Assembly (NCBI GenBank): GCA_014378195.1
Contig: JACMOC010000019.1
Span: 18,161-82,160 of the forward strand
Direction of reading: 5' to 3'
DNA length: 64,000 bases
From: Oligoflexus sp.
GTDB lineage: Bacteria > Bdellovibrionota_B > Oligoflexia > Oligoflexales > Oligoflexaceae
The notes beneath the pieces were generated by a model that saw only the letters and a list, made by a program, of their open reading frames with translations, was not told the origin of the DNA and did no database searches. Position numbers and translations under genes: made by a program. This document shows, piece by piece, positions 17,787-26,960 of the stretch. Numbering within the stretch: position 1 is the first letter of the stretch; every line of letters starts with the position of its first letter.

Positions 17787-20700
17787 ATGGATGCAACCTT
17801 GTCAGATCATAACCAGCTCGGCCCAGTACAATTGGATCAATTGTTCCAAAAGCAGATGGATATTCTTCTGAAACAGCTGGAATTGTTAAAGGGATTGCAC
17901 AACCCTGATTATATGCCAGAACCAACCAGGACCGAACTCCCACTCGCCGTCCCCCTAGCGACCCAGCTCGCAACTACGCCGGCTCCTATCTCAGCCCCCT
18001 GTCTAGAGAAACAAAACAATAGAATCGCAGTTATTGGTATGGCCGGGCGCTATCCGGACGCAAAAAATCTTCAAGAATTCTGGCGAAATCTCAACGAAGG
18101 TCGAGAAAGCATCACGCATTTCCGTCCTGAAGAGATCGACCACGCTGTACCTGCCGAAGAACGCAACCATCCCAATTACGGACGCTCGCGCGGTGTCTTG
18201 GAAGATGCCGATAAATTTGATGCCGAATTCTTTCGTATCAGTCCACGCGAAGCAAAGGTCATTGATCCCCAGCAGCGCATCTTTCTAGAAATCGCTTATG
18301 AGGCATTGCAGGATGCTGGATACGATCCTGATCAGTTTCCGGGTGAAGTTGGAGTCTTCGGCGGTGTAGGCGATAATTACTATCACATCCACAACGTCCT
18401 CGATAAAAAAGAGCTGATCAAAAAAGTGGGCAGCCTTTCGACTGCTGTTGGCAATATGAAGGATTACGTTGCGACGCGCGTATCCTACAAATTAAATCTC
18501 ACCGGTCCGAGTGTTAGCCTAAATACCGCATGCTCCACTTCCTTAGTCGCCGTTGATCAGGCCGTTTGGGGTCTACGGAACGGCACCTGTGACATCGCAC
18601 TTGCCGGAGCCGCTTCCATCTATGTTCCACAAAAAGCCGGTTTTATGCATGGCCCCGGCCTTCCATTCTCAAGTGACGGGCATATCCGTCCCTTCAGTTC
18701 GGACGCCACTGGGGTGATGTTCAGTGATGGTGCCGGTATTGTCGTGTTGAAACGGCTCGATGATGCCGTTCGTGACGGCGATCATATCTACGGCGTAATT
18801 ATTGGAACTGCACTGAACAACGATGGCATCGATAAGATGAGCTTCTTTGCACCGAGTTCGTCCGGCCAGACCCGTGTGATCAAAAAGGCTTTGAAGGATG
18901 CAGACGTGTCGGCTGATACTCTCTCCTTCGTGGAAGCTCATGCCACCGGAACTATGCTCGGTGATCCTGTTGAGTTTGAGGGACTCAAAGGAGCTTTTGC
19001 TGACGATACTCAGCGCAAGAATTTTTGCGCTATAGGAGCGTATAAAGCGAATATCGGCCATACCGATGCCGCTGCTGGCGTCACCGGTTTGATCAAGGCG
19101 CTACTCGCAATCAAACATAGAAAGCTACCGCCTAACATCAATTATAAGTCACCGAATCCTTCTATTAATTTTGAGGATTCTCCCTTCTATATTCCTCAGC
19201 AGGCGGTTGTGCTCGACAGCAGCATGGGACCTATTCGCGCTGGCGTCAGTGCTTTTGGATTTGGCGGAACCAATTCTCATGTCATCGTCGAAGAAGCGCC
19301 TTCCATGGCGACCGGCGTCACCCTTCGGCCCCGGCAACTCATTCTCCTGTCTGCGGAGACTCCGGCGGCTTTAGAAAGAAGTACGAAAGATTTTATAGAC
19401 TACTTTAAGGCCAAGCCCGAGGCCTACTTGGCCGACACCGCCTACACCTTAACCAAAGGCCGAAAAGCCTTTCCTTTTAGACGTTTCATAAGCGCCGCAA
19501 CTGCCAGCGAAGCAGTCGAGCTCCTCCTTTCACTCGATACCCACCATCAAGCTGAAAGTGGCGAGGATGTTCGCGACGTCGCCTTTATGTTCCCAGGACA
19601 GGGCATACAGTCCGTTAACATGGGACGAGATCTCTATGCGAGCGAAGTGCTTTTTCGCACTCCATTCGATCAGTGCGCCGAGCTTCTCGAACCAATGCTT
19701 GGTCTTGATATCCGTCATCTCGTGTTCCCAACTTCGGGGGCAGCTCCATCGGATCTTCTGGACCAGACTCGTTATGCTCAGGCCGCAATCTTTAGTATGG
19801 AATACTCTCTAGCTCAGGTGTTTATCGGTCTCGGCGTAAAACCCTCCGCTATGATTGGACACAGTCTCGGCGAGCTCGTTTGTGCAACAATAGCTGGCGT
19901 TTTTAGCCTGAGTGACGCTCTCTTTCTTATCACCCATCGTGGGCGCTTGATGCAGAGCATGAGTCCCGGTCAGATGATGATAGTTAACCTCAGCGAAGCT
20001 GATCTCGCGTCCTATCTCAGTGCAAGGCTCCAGATCGCCGCTGTAAACGGTCCGAAACAGTGTGTCGTTGCTGGTAGTTCCGAAGCCATCGCAGCTTTTC
20101 AATCTGAGATGGAAAAAGCGTCCGTGAGCTGCCGCATGCTCAAGACCTCTCACGCATTTCATTCCCACACTGTTGAACCCATTATGAAGGAATTTGAAGA
20201 GCTCTTTCAAAAGGTCAGTGTCCACGCACCGCAGATTGCTTATATCTCTACACTCACTGGCGATTGGATTCAGCCTGAGCAGGCAATGAGCCCCTCTTAT
20301 TGGGCCGAACACATGCGTTCGCCGGTGCGTTTTTTTGCGGGTATTCAACGACTCTGGGCAGCTCAGAATTATTTGCTTTTAGAACTCGGACCGCGCGACA
20401 CAGTCTGTGTATTAGCCCGAAAAGCGGCGCTGGATATCACTTACAAGGCCGTACCAACTCTCGCTGGAGTCGATAGCTACGCTTGTTTTCAAAACGCGCT
20501 CGGGCAGCTTTGGTCGCTTGGCCTTAAGATCAATTGGGACCTCTATTTTCATAACGAAAATCGTCAGCGTCAGCCGCTCCCAACCTATTCCTTCGAAAAA
20601 GTCAGTCACTGGCTCGATTCCCGTCCAGCTGATGCCGTCAGCTCGAAAATGATCGAGGACCGCCAGATTCTTTCCACATCGATTGAGATCAATGCCCCGG

Positions 20701-23700
20701 TCGCTCAAGCTGTAGTATTGCCCATTCCTGCGGCAACTCCAGACGTGGTGAACGTCGATGAAGCCTTAAAAAGACGCGTGAAAGATCTCTTCGAAGACAT
20801 CTCAGGTATTTCTATTACCGCTCATGCCGAACGTACGAGCTTTTTAGAACTTGGTTTTGACTCCCTGACCCTGACGCAAATAATAGTGATGCTGAAACGC
20901 AATTTTGGTTTGGATACGTCCTATACTCGGATAGTCAAAGAATGGAACACGCTCCAAAAACTCTTAGCAGTTTTACAAAGCTCACAATCAACCTCGCGTG
21001 GGTCTGACCCAAAGCAAATGCCGACTCTAAAGGCTTTAAGCCTTAACACCAGCGAAGCCTCTTACAGTCAGGTTCGAATGTGGATGCACGACCATATCAA
21101 GCCAGGCGCAACGACCTATAATATTCCTATATATTTTGAAATCACAGGAGCTTTGCAAGCCAAGGTATTCGAAGAAGCATTGGCTCAGATCCTAAAACGT
21201 CACGACGTTCTCAGATCGACCTTTCATCTCGAAGGCCACCGGGTCCTGCAAAGAGTCAGTGCCGAGCACGAGCCAGCTTTCACCTTTGTGGATCTTTCCG
21301 ATCGGAATGTGGCTCAGAGTGAGACGGAACTTGCTGCGCTTCTTCAGACCCACGGTCGCAAGCACCTTCCTGTCGATAAAGGACCTATTGTTCGTTTCAC
21401 ACTGATCAAAATGGATGCCGCGCGACACTACTTCTTGCTGAATGCACATCATATTGCCTTCGACCTTCTGTCGATCCGTCTCTTCCTCAAAGAACTTAGC
21501 CTGAGCTATGTCTCAGCGATCGAAGGCCGTGGTTTTATCACAGAGCGCCCGGCGTTCCAGTTTTCCGACTTTAGTGTCTGGCAAAGAAACTGGATGGAAC
21601 AGGGTGAGAAATCCCGTCAGATTAAATACTGGGAGGACCACCTTGGCTTTGCACCCGTGCCCGTACTTCGACTTCCGTTGGATCATAACCGTCCTCAAGC
21701 ACAGCCGGAATTCGATCAGACTTACACAGTCCAATTTTCTAAAGCGCCGATGGAAAGTCTCTTAAATCTCGCGAAAAGCGATGGCACGACACCATTCATG
21801 GTATTTCTTGCCACATATAAATGTCTGCTGATGCTCGTAAGCAGACAGAGAGACCTTGTGATAGGCACACCTATTGCTAGCCGTTCACTCCCCGAGATCC
21901 AGGGCATGATCGGCTTTTTCGCCAATACTCTCGCCCTTCGCACACAGGCGACGGATGCTACCCCGTTCCTTGAAATTCTTAAACATGTCCGCGATATCAC
22001 TGTGGGCGCATTTGAGCATCAGGACGCGCCTCTTGACGAAGTCATCAGGCTGCTGGAAATCGATCGCAGTCCAGCCATTCACACTCTTTTTCAAAGCTTC
22101 TTTTCCTTTGAAAAAGTCAGTCATGAGCACTACGCCTTAGGTGATTGTCGGATGAGCTTCAAGGGAGACGTCTCCCGCGCTGCACCAGCCACAGATTTGA
22201 ATCTTTGGATCGAAGAGCATGCCGAACACCTTCGCCTCGACGTTGAGTTTAGTACCAGGCTGTTCAAAACAGAGTCTATAGTATTGCTTTTCGCCAACTT
22301 TGAACGCTTGCTCCAGGCTATCGCCAAAAATCCGAGTCTGACTCTAGGCGCGATGACCTCCATCCTTGAAGACAGGGTTATCGCCGAGCGATTCATCGCT
22401 CCCAAAATCGACATCAAAGCGGATACAGCGAATTTTTTGGCCATCTGCAGAGATATTTTGGACCTCGAACGTATTGAAATGGACCGTAGCTTCCAGCATC
22501 ATGGCGGTCATTCACTACTCGCGCTCAAATTCCTAAATCGCCTTAAGGAAGACTTTGGCCTTGAACTTGAACTCAAAGATTTCTTAAAAGCAGCATCGCT
22601 TCGCGATGTTTGGAAACTTTGCACTCTGAAGCCGCTCGAACTTGTCCAATCCGAGCTATCAATTCTGCTAGCCGAGCGCCCTTGTACCGCATGTGGAATT
22701 CATGATCTCTTTACGCAATCGGCAGCACAAAATCCTGAAAAGATCGCCATTCGCTACAAGAATAAAACCATAAGTTATGCGGAGCTCGAAAAGCGATCCA
22801 ATCAAGTTGCACACTTTCTGCGGTCGATCGGTGTCGAAGTAGGAACAATTGTCGGCATCGCAATGGACCGTTCTTTAGATCTTATCGTCTCTATGCTTGG
22901 CATTTTGAAAGCGGGTGCGGCCTATCTTCCTATGGATCCGGCCTACCCCAACGATCGATTGCAATATATGGCTGAAAATTCAGGCATCAAGCTCATCGTG
23001 ACGGAAGAAGAATATGCTGAGACTTTAGATATGCCAAACTCCATCCGCCTCCTGGCGATGGATGAAGAAAAATCAGCGATCGAAAAGCATCCGAATACGG
23101 CTCCAGTCCCTGCTTTAAAAGCCGATAGTCTCGCCTATGTGATTTATACTTCTGGATCCACCGGTAAGCCCAAAGGCGTGGAGATCCCCCACTTCTCTGC
23201 CGCGGAATTTTTGATTTCCATGCAAGAGGCCGTTCATTTCACATCTGACGAAGTTCTCATGGCCCTTACGACAATTTCTTTCGACATTTCGGTCCTGGAA
23301 ATATTTATGACTCTCGCGGCAGGCGCCACTCTCATTCTTATGGATTCTGAAGATGCACTGGACGGCAAGAAGCTCGCTCTGACTCTAGAGCAGCAGCAGG
23401 TCACTTTCTTTCAGGCTACTCCTTCCGGCTGGCGGGTGTTGCTGGATGGCCCATTCCGGGGGTCGCAACGCATCACTGGGCTTTGCGGTGGGGAAGCCTT
23501 TCCGAAAGACCTCGCCGAGCGCCTTCTACCCCTACTCGGGTCGGTCTATAACGTTTACGGTCCAACCGAGGCAACCGTATGGACTACGTTTAATCGCCTG
23601 GAGCAGGCCGAAGATCATAAAATCATCGGCCGCCCGTTGAAAAACTATCGCGTCCATATTCTGAACGCCGATCTGCAAGACTCCGGCGTCGAAACAGGTG

Positions 23701-24437
23701 ATCTCTATATCGGTGGCACGGCCCTGGCCCGAGGCTATAGAAATCGCCCAGACCTGACGGCTGAGCGTTTTATTCCTGACCCGTTCTTTAGGGATGCTCT
23801 GATGTACAATACCGGAGACCGAGCCCGATTTACGGCGGATGGGCGCATAGAATATATGGGCAGGGCAGATGACCAGGTAAAAATCAGAGGATTCCGCATC
23901 GAACTCGGCGAGATCGAGGCTGTTGCCAACAGTTTTGCCTCGATTAAGGTTTCAGCAGCTATCGTCCATGAGCCCTTGCCGGGTGATCAACGCATCGTTC
24001 TGTTTGTCCAGCCCCAGGGCAGCGAGGAAGTTGATATGACAAAGCTCAAGGCCTTCATGCAGAGCAGACTACCAGCCTATTTTATACCCAATCGTATGGA
24101 AGTCATTGAATCTATACCGCTCACTCATAACGGCAAGTTGGATCGAAAGGCGCTCAAGGACAGCTATGCTCAAGATCGGATTGAAAGTCCGAGCCTTCAG
24201 GCTGCAAGCACTGAAGAGTGGCTGATCGATCTTTGGAAAAAGTACCTGCACCAGCAGGCGATTTCCAAAAGTAGCAATTTCTTTGAAGCGGGTGGTTACT
24301 CGTTGCTGGCAATTATCGTGGCCTCCGAGATTTCAGCACGATCGGGTCGGCAAATAGGTCTTCCTGATCTCCTTGCTTCTACGCTGGAGCAGTTGGCTCT
24401 GCGTATAGATCAGGGCACAGATGCGGTACAGGGGTAA
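17787..24437 (+). CDS. Hybrid PKS-NRPS megasynthase (KS-AT-ACP-C-PCP-A-PCP)
   Basis: 2216 residues. A helical docking-like segment (~10-40) precedes KS (~75-510; C249 in TACSTS, H385 in HATGT, H425 in NIGH). AT follows (~598-890; S693 in GHSLGE, HAFHS motif suggesting malonyl-CoA), then ACP (S1026 in GFDSL). Next are a condensation domain (~1085-1520; HHIAFD, H1221-D1226), a carrier protein (S1576 in GGHSLL), an adenylation domain (~1640-2130; TSGSTGKPKG near 1789, NGKLDR) and a last carrier (S2172 in GGYSLL). All active-site residues are present. The adenylation pocket reads D-I-L-Q-L-G-V-V-W-K, close to the known glycine code. There is no KR, DH or thioesterase. PCP placed between C and A is unusual. 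No ribosome binding site is obvious before the ATG. Confidence 0.93.
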   Translation: MDATLSDHNQLGPVQLDQLFQKQMDILLKQLELLKGLHNPDYMPEPTRTELPLAVPLATQLATTPAPISAPCLEKQNNRIAVIGMAGRYPDAKNLQEFWRNLNEGRESITHFRPEEIDHAVPAEERNHPNYGRSRGVLEDADKFDAEFFRISPREAKVIDPQQRIFLEIAYEALQDAGYDPDQFPGEVGVFGGVGDNYYHIHNVLDKKELIKKVGSLSTAVGNMKDYVATRVSYKLNLTGPSVSLNTACSTSLVAVDQAVWGLRNGTCDIALAGAASIYVPQKAGFMHGPGLPFSSDGHIRPFSSDATGVMFSDGAGIVVLKRLDDAVRDGDHIYGVIIGTALNNDGIDKMSFFAPSSSGQTRVIKKALKDADVSADTLSFVEAHATGTMLGDPVEFEGLKGAFADDTQRKNFCAIGAYKANIGHTDAAAGVTGLIKALLAIKHRKLPPNINYKSPNPSINFEDSPFYIPQQAVVLDSSMGPIRAGVSAFGFGGTNSHVIVEEAPSMATGVTLRPRQLILLSAETPAALERSTKDFIDYFKAKPEAYLADTAYTLTKGRKAFPFRRFISAATASEAVELLLSLDTHHQAESGEDVRDVAFMFPGQGIQSVNMGRDLYASEVLFRTPFDQCAELLEPMLGLDIRHLVFPTSGAAPSDLLDQTRYAQAAIFSMEYSLAQVFIGLGVKPSAMIGHSLGELVCATIAGVFSLSDALFLITHRGRLMQSMSPGQMMIVNLSEADLASYLSARLQIAAVNGPKQCVVAGSSEAIAAFQSEMEKASVSCRMLKTSHAFHSHTVEPIMKEFEELFQKVSVHAPQIAYISTLTGDWIQPEQAMSPSYWAEHMRSPVRFFAGIQRLWAAQNYLLLELGPRDTVCVLARKAALDITYKAVPTLAGVDSYACFQNALGQLWSLGLKINWDLYFHNENRQRQPLPTYSFEKVSHWLDSRPADAVSSKMIEDRQILSTSIEINAPVAQAVVLPIPAATPDVVNVDEALKRRVKDLFEDISGISITAHAERTSFLELGFDSLTLTQIIVMLKRNFGLDTSYTRIVKEWNTLQKLLAVLQSSQSTSRGSDPKQMPTLKALSLNTSEASYSQVRMWMHDHIKPGATTYNIPIYFEITGALQAKVFEEALAQILKRHDVLRSTFHLEGHRVLQRVSAEHEPAFTFVDLSDRNVAQSETELAALLQTHGRKHLPVDKGPIVRFTLIKMDAARHYFLLNAHHIAFDLLSIRLFLKELSLSYVSAIEGRGFITERPAFQFSDFSVWQRNWMEQGEKSRQIKYWEDHLGFAPVPVLRLPLDHNRPQAQPEFDQTYTVQFSKAPMESLLNLAKSDGTTPFMVFLATYKCLLMLVSRQRDLVIGTPIASRSLPEIQGMIGFFANTLALRTQATDATPFLEILKHVRDITVGAFEHQDAPLDEVIRLLEIDRSPAIHTLFQSFFSFEKVSHEHYALGDCRMSFKGDVSRAAPATDLNLWIEEHAEHLRLDVEFSTRLFKTESIVLLFANFERLLQAIAKNPSLTLGAMTSILEDRVIAERFIAPKIDIKADTANFLAICRDILDLERIEMDRSFQHHGGHSLLALKFLNRLKEDFGLELELKDFLKAASLRDVWKLCTLKPLELVQSELSILLAERPCTACGIHDLFTQSAAQNPEKIAIRYKNKTISYAELEKRSNQVAHFLRSIGVEVGTIVGIAMDRSLDLIVSMLGILKAGAAYLPMDPAYPNDRLQYMAENSGIKLIVTEEEYAETLDMPNSIRLLAMDEEKSAIEKHPNTAPVPALKADSLAYVIYTSGSTGKPKGVEIPHFSAAEFLISMQEAVHFTSDEVLMALTTISFDISVLEIFMTLAAGATLILMDSEDALDGKKLALTLEQQQVTFFQATPSGWRVLLDGPFRGSQRITGLCGGEAFPKDLAERLLPLLGSVYNVYGPTEATVWTTFNRLEQAEDHKIIGRPLKNYRVHILNADLQDSGVETGDLYIGGTALARGYRNRPDLTAERFIPDPFFRDALMYNTGDRARFTADGRIEYMGRADDQVKIRGFRIELGEIEAVANSFASIKVSAAIVHEPLPGDQRIVLFVQPQGSEEVDMTKLKAFMQSRLPAYFIPNRMEVIESIPLTHNGKLDRKALKDSYAQDRIESPSLQAASTEEWLIDLWKKYLHQQAISKSSNFFEAGGYSLLAIIVASEISARSGRQIGLPDLLASTLEQLALRIDQGTDAVQG

Positions 24438-24442
24438 CCATC

Positions 24443-25234
24443 ATGAGCACAACGCCTCTTTTTTTCGAATCAGTTGGGCAATCAATCTTCGGAATTCTGC
24501 ACGAACCCTCTGCAGGACACAATTTAAGAGAAGCAGTGGTGATCTGTCCACCTGCTCCTCAAGAGTTGAAGAAATACCATTGGGCGCAAAGACAAATGGC
24601 GAATCGTCTGCAGTTGTTTGGATATACTGTTCTGCGCTTTGACTACTTTGCTACCGGAGATTCCTCTGGAAGATCTGAGGAATTCAATCTGGACATATGC
24701 CAACACAATATTCGAGACGCGATAGCCTTCGTAAAAGCTTCAGGGCTGGTTCGCCGTGTGACTGTTATAGCCACCCGTTTGGGTGGCCCTTTAGCATTGA
24801 AAACTTTAGAATCGGAACGAGTCAAACGCCTGGTTTTGATCGATCCTGTTCTCGATGGTAGTGCCTACCTTTCACGCATGCAGACGATGCATGCGGACAT
24901 GCTGGTTGAAAGTCCGGAGACTGCTCCCTTTCAAACGTCGGACGCTTGCCATCGTCAACTGCTGGGATTCTCTTTCAGCGAAGCACTTGCAGCCCAAATG
25001 CGCCGTCTCTCCTGTGCCGTAGGACAACTCAAGGCCAAATCAGTTTATCTTTTGCAAAGTGAAAACGCGGCGAACCTAACTGCTCTGCAGCAAGCCCTGA
25101 CAGCTTCCGTTGATGAGGTCCACATTAAGACGGTGGGCGGTAAGCTCAAATGGGATGATCTTTGGTCTCTTCAGTTCCAAGATTTTCCCAATGAGTTGAT
25201 TCAAGAAACTTTGGATGTAGTGAGATTCGGATAA
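24443..25234 (+). CDS. Alpha/beta hydrolase-like protein, nucleophile replaced
   Basis: 263 residues starting 5 bp after the megasynthase stop, so cotranscribed with it. The fold is alpha/beta hydrolase: LFFESVGQSIFGILHEP, then VICPPAPQE, and LRFDYFATGDSSG at the oxyanion strand. At the nucleophile elbow, where GxSxG is expected, it reads ATRLGG, with Arg in the Ser position. No convincing catalytic His is seen near the C terminus (GGKLKWDDLW). This elbow resembles the GLRLGA elbow of exosortase-A-associated hydrolase 2 proteins as I know them. It may bind rather than cleave an acyl chain, or work as a partner of the next gene. Confidence 0.8.
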   Translation: MSTTPLFFESVGQSIFGILHEPSAGHNLREAVVICPPAPQELKKYHWAQRQMANRLQLFGYTVLRFDYFATGDSSGRSEEFNLDICQHNIRDAIAFVKASGLVRRVTVIATRLGGPLALKTLESERVKRLVLIDPVLDGSAYLSRMQTMHADMLVESPETAPFQTSDACHRQLLGFSFSEALAAQMRRLSCAVGQLKAKSVYLLQSENAANLTALQQALTASVDEVHIKTVGGKLKWDDLWSLQFQDFPNELIQETLDVVRFG

Positions 25235-26049
25235 TGAAGCAGGTTGCCATCCGGTTTGGTCGTCACGCGGATATGATAGGGGTGCTCGCCTTGCCCTCGG
25301 GCCCTACCCTCGTCGTTAAACGCGCGCTCTTGGTCTGGAATACCGGGATCTCTCATCGCATTGGGCCACAACGCATGAACGTCGAGATCGCTCAACAGCT
25401 GACGGCACATGGATTGCCTGTTTTTCGTTTTGACCTCTCGGGACGCGGCGATAGCAGTGCCACCGAAGGCGCCATTCAATCGGCCGTGCTCGACGTTCAA
25501 GAGGCAATGGACTATCTGTCAGCACAATACGGCTACGAAGAATTCATTCTCCACGGTCTTTGCTCGGGCGCGATTGAAGCTCATTACGTCGCGGCCGCCG
25601 ACAAACGTGTCGTTGGCCTGTCTATGATCGATACGTATTCATATCGTGTCGGTAACTATTACTGGCATTACCTCAAAAAACGAATATGTTCCAAACAGGC
25701 GTGGACACGCCTGTTTAGGCGTTTTCAAGGCCCTAAGACATCAAACCAACAGCAGGCCATTGATCAGTTCTTCGTCCCTTTTCCGAATATTGAAATCTTG
25801 AAGACCGATTATGCTGCATTTGCCAAGCGCAGGATGCCTTGTCTTGTCGTCTTCACGAATGGCTACGAGCACATTTTCAATTACGCAGGACAGTTTCAGG
25901 ATATGCTGAAGGGTATAGATCTCACGCCTATCTTAACTCTTCATCATCATTCAGGTGCCGACCATCTCTGTACCATTATCGGACAAAGAGAGCGGATACT
26001 CGATCGATTGTCGCTATGGATCGAGTCAAACTACCTTTCACCTATTTGA
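25234..26049 (+). CDS. Alpha/beta hydrolase with Cys nucleophile
   Basis: 271 residues; its ATG overlaps the previous stop by one base (TAATG), pointing to translational coupling. Alpha/beta hydrolase features: VWNTGISHRIGP, LPVFRFDLSGRGDSS, nucleophile elbow HGLCSGA with Cys in place of Ser, and a likely catalytic His in GADHLC near the end. The Cys elbow recalls exosortase-A-associated hydrolase 1 (GLCDA). In this cluster it is the best candidate for releasing or editing the megasynthase product, since the megasynthase has no thioesterase. Substrate not known. Confidence 0.82.
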   Translation: MKQVAIRFGRHADMIGVLALPSGPTLVVKRALLVWNTGISHRIGPQRMNVEIAQQLTAHGLPVFRFDLSGRGDSSATEGAIQSAVLDVQEAMDYLSAQYGYEEFILHGLCSGAIEAHYVAAADKRVVGLSMIDTYSYRVGNYYWHYLKKRICSKQAWTRLFRRFQGPKTSNQQQAIDQFFVPFPNIEILKTDYAAFAKRRMPCLVVFTNGYEHIFNYAGQFQDMLKGIDLTPILTLHHHSGADHLCTIIGQRERILDRLSLWIESNYLSPI

Positions 26050-26194
26050 AGATAAAAAGCGGGTAGCGGGAATTCTAGGCGGATCTTGTACAGTGTCAGA
26101 TATTAATCTCAATTGATTTCTATATCTGTACATTAAAACCTGTCTATTTGTAATCACGCGTATTGCAGCATTTCTCGCCCAATCCTATCCTGCC

Positions 26195-26219
26195 TGATCG
26201 CCCCAAAAGTTGGCGATCA
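26195..26219 (+). terminator. Hairpin, possible terminator of the PKS-NRPS operon
   Basis: TGATCGCC (26195-26202) pairs with GGCGATCA (26212-26219) around 9 bases, ~145 bp after the last hydrolase gene. The following sequence is A+T-rich but lacks a true T-run. Confidence 0.35.
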
Positions 26220-26309
26220 TATAACACTTGTTTTCTGCCCGTACTTACTCGCCTACGGTTCGACGATGGAAACTCTCCTTAGTGCTCAAGATTTTCTTGG
26301 CTAATAGCC

Positions 26310-26540
26310 TTAAAGTCGTTGTGCAGCTAGAATCAAAGCATACAAATCTGGATAGAACCGAGCATATTGCTGGTATAATTTGCACACAATTTTAAACTTA
26401 ATTTTCGACGCTCCAAACAAAAATAGATCAGATAATTGCGGTAGTATATTATTTGTGATTCTTAGACCGTTACCTAAAAATACTGTTTTCGTATTGGGAT
26501 CGTAAACATGATGAATGCTTATTGACCAACCACCGCCCAT
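26310..26540 (-). pseudogene. RHS/YD-repeat protein fragment
   Basis: On the minus strand the first ~30 residues of this short frame read GGGWSISIHHVYDP followed by TKTVFLGNG. This is the conserved 'GW.L..HH.YDP....LYLGDG' signature of RHS-family proteins, which are large secreted toxins or adhesins. The similarity stops after ~30 residues, there is a TAG a few codons upstream, and no ribosome binding site is present. I take it as a relic of a lost RHS gene or RHS element, not an expressed gene. Confidence 0.6.
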
Positions 26541-26710
26541 GACAGAGTAAAGGAGGCTCTAGAATTTCGACCTCCGTTATCACCTCCACGCGCCCCCTTC
26601 CCTCCTGTTAAAGAGTGCATTCTCGCAGCATGAGAAGCCTCGCTCCCCTTCTTCACAAAAACTTTGGAAAAAAAGTTTCATTTCAAAATCCTTGAAGTTT
26701 CAGAACCTGA

Positions 26711-26827
26711 TTCCCCCTCTGCACAATCCCAACTCTTACCGATCCGAAGAGCTTTCTTACCGCGATGCTGAATAAAAAGGTCCTTTGGCCGAAAAAGGCC
26801 CAAAGGGATGATTTTTGGATTTTTTAA
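26711..26827 (+). pseudogene. 3' fragment of a Cys-rich (446-residue type) gene
   Basis: An open stretch bounded upstream by TGA (26708-26710) encodes ~38 residues. Residues 8-30 are nearly identical to the last residues of the 15556-16896 product (TLTDPKSFLTAMLNKKVLWP). It then runs past the original stop position into AQRDDFWIF and TAA. There is no start codon. It is a leftover copy of that gene's end. Confidence 0.75.
26732..26798 (+). repeat. Right copy of the 67-bp direct repeat
   Basis: It matches 16825-16891 with four mismatches, in the same orientation, about 9.9 kb away. The interval contains the megasynthase, the two hydrolases and the RHS relic. Confidence 0.9.
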
Positions 26828-26960
26828 GACTCGATTTATTTGAGGTTTATTTAAATAAACTTGGAAAAGTGATATAAATCAGCATCGTAAGCCGATGTAT
26901 TTGAATCCGAATGAGAGTGGCCGATAGGGTTTCTAAGAGCAACTTTCACCGAGGATGAGC

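Larger units (their letters stand above)
26050..26954. other. Intergenic region with gene relics, 905 bp
   Basis: No intact gene. It holds a hairpin (26195-26219), an RHS-like relic (26310-26540, minus strand) and the right copy of the 67-bp repeat (26732-26798). The mix of fragments looks like an old recombination boundary of the accessory island. Confidence 0.7.
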
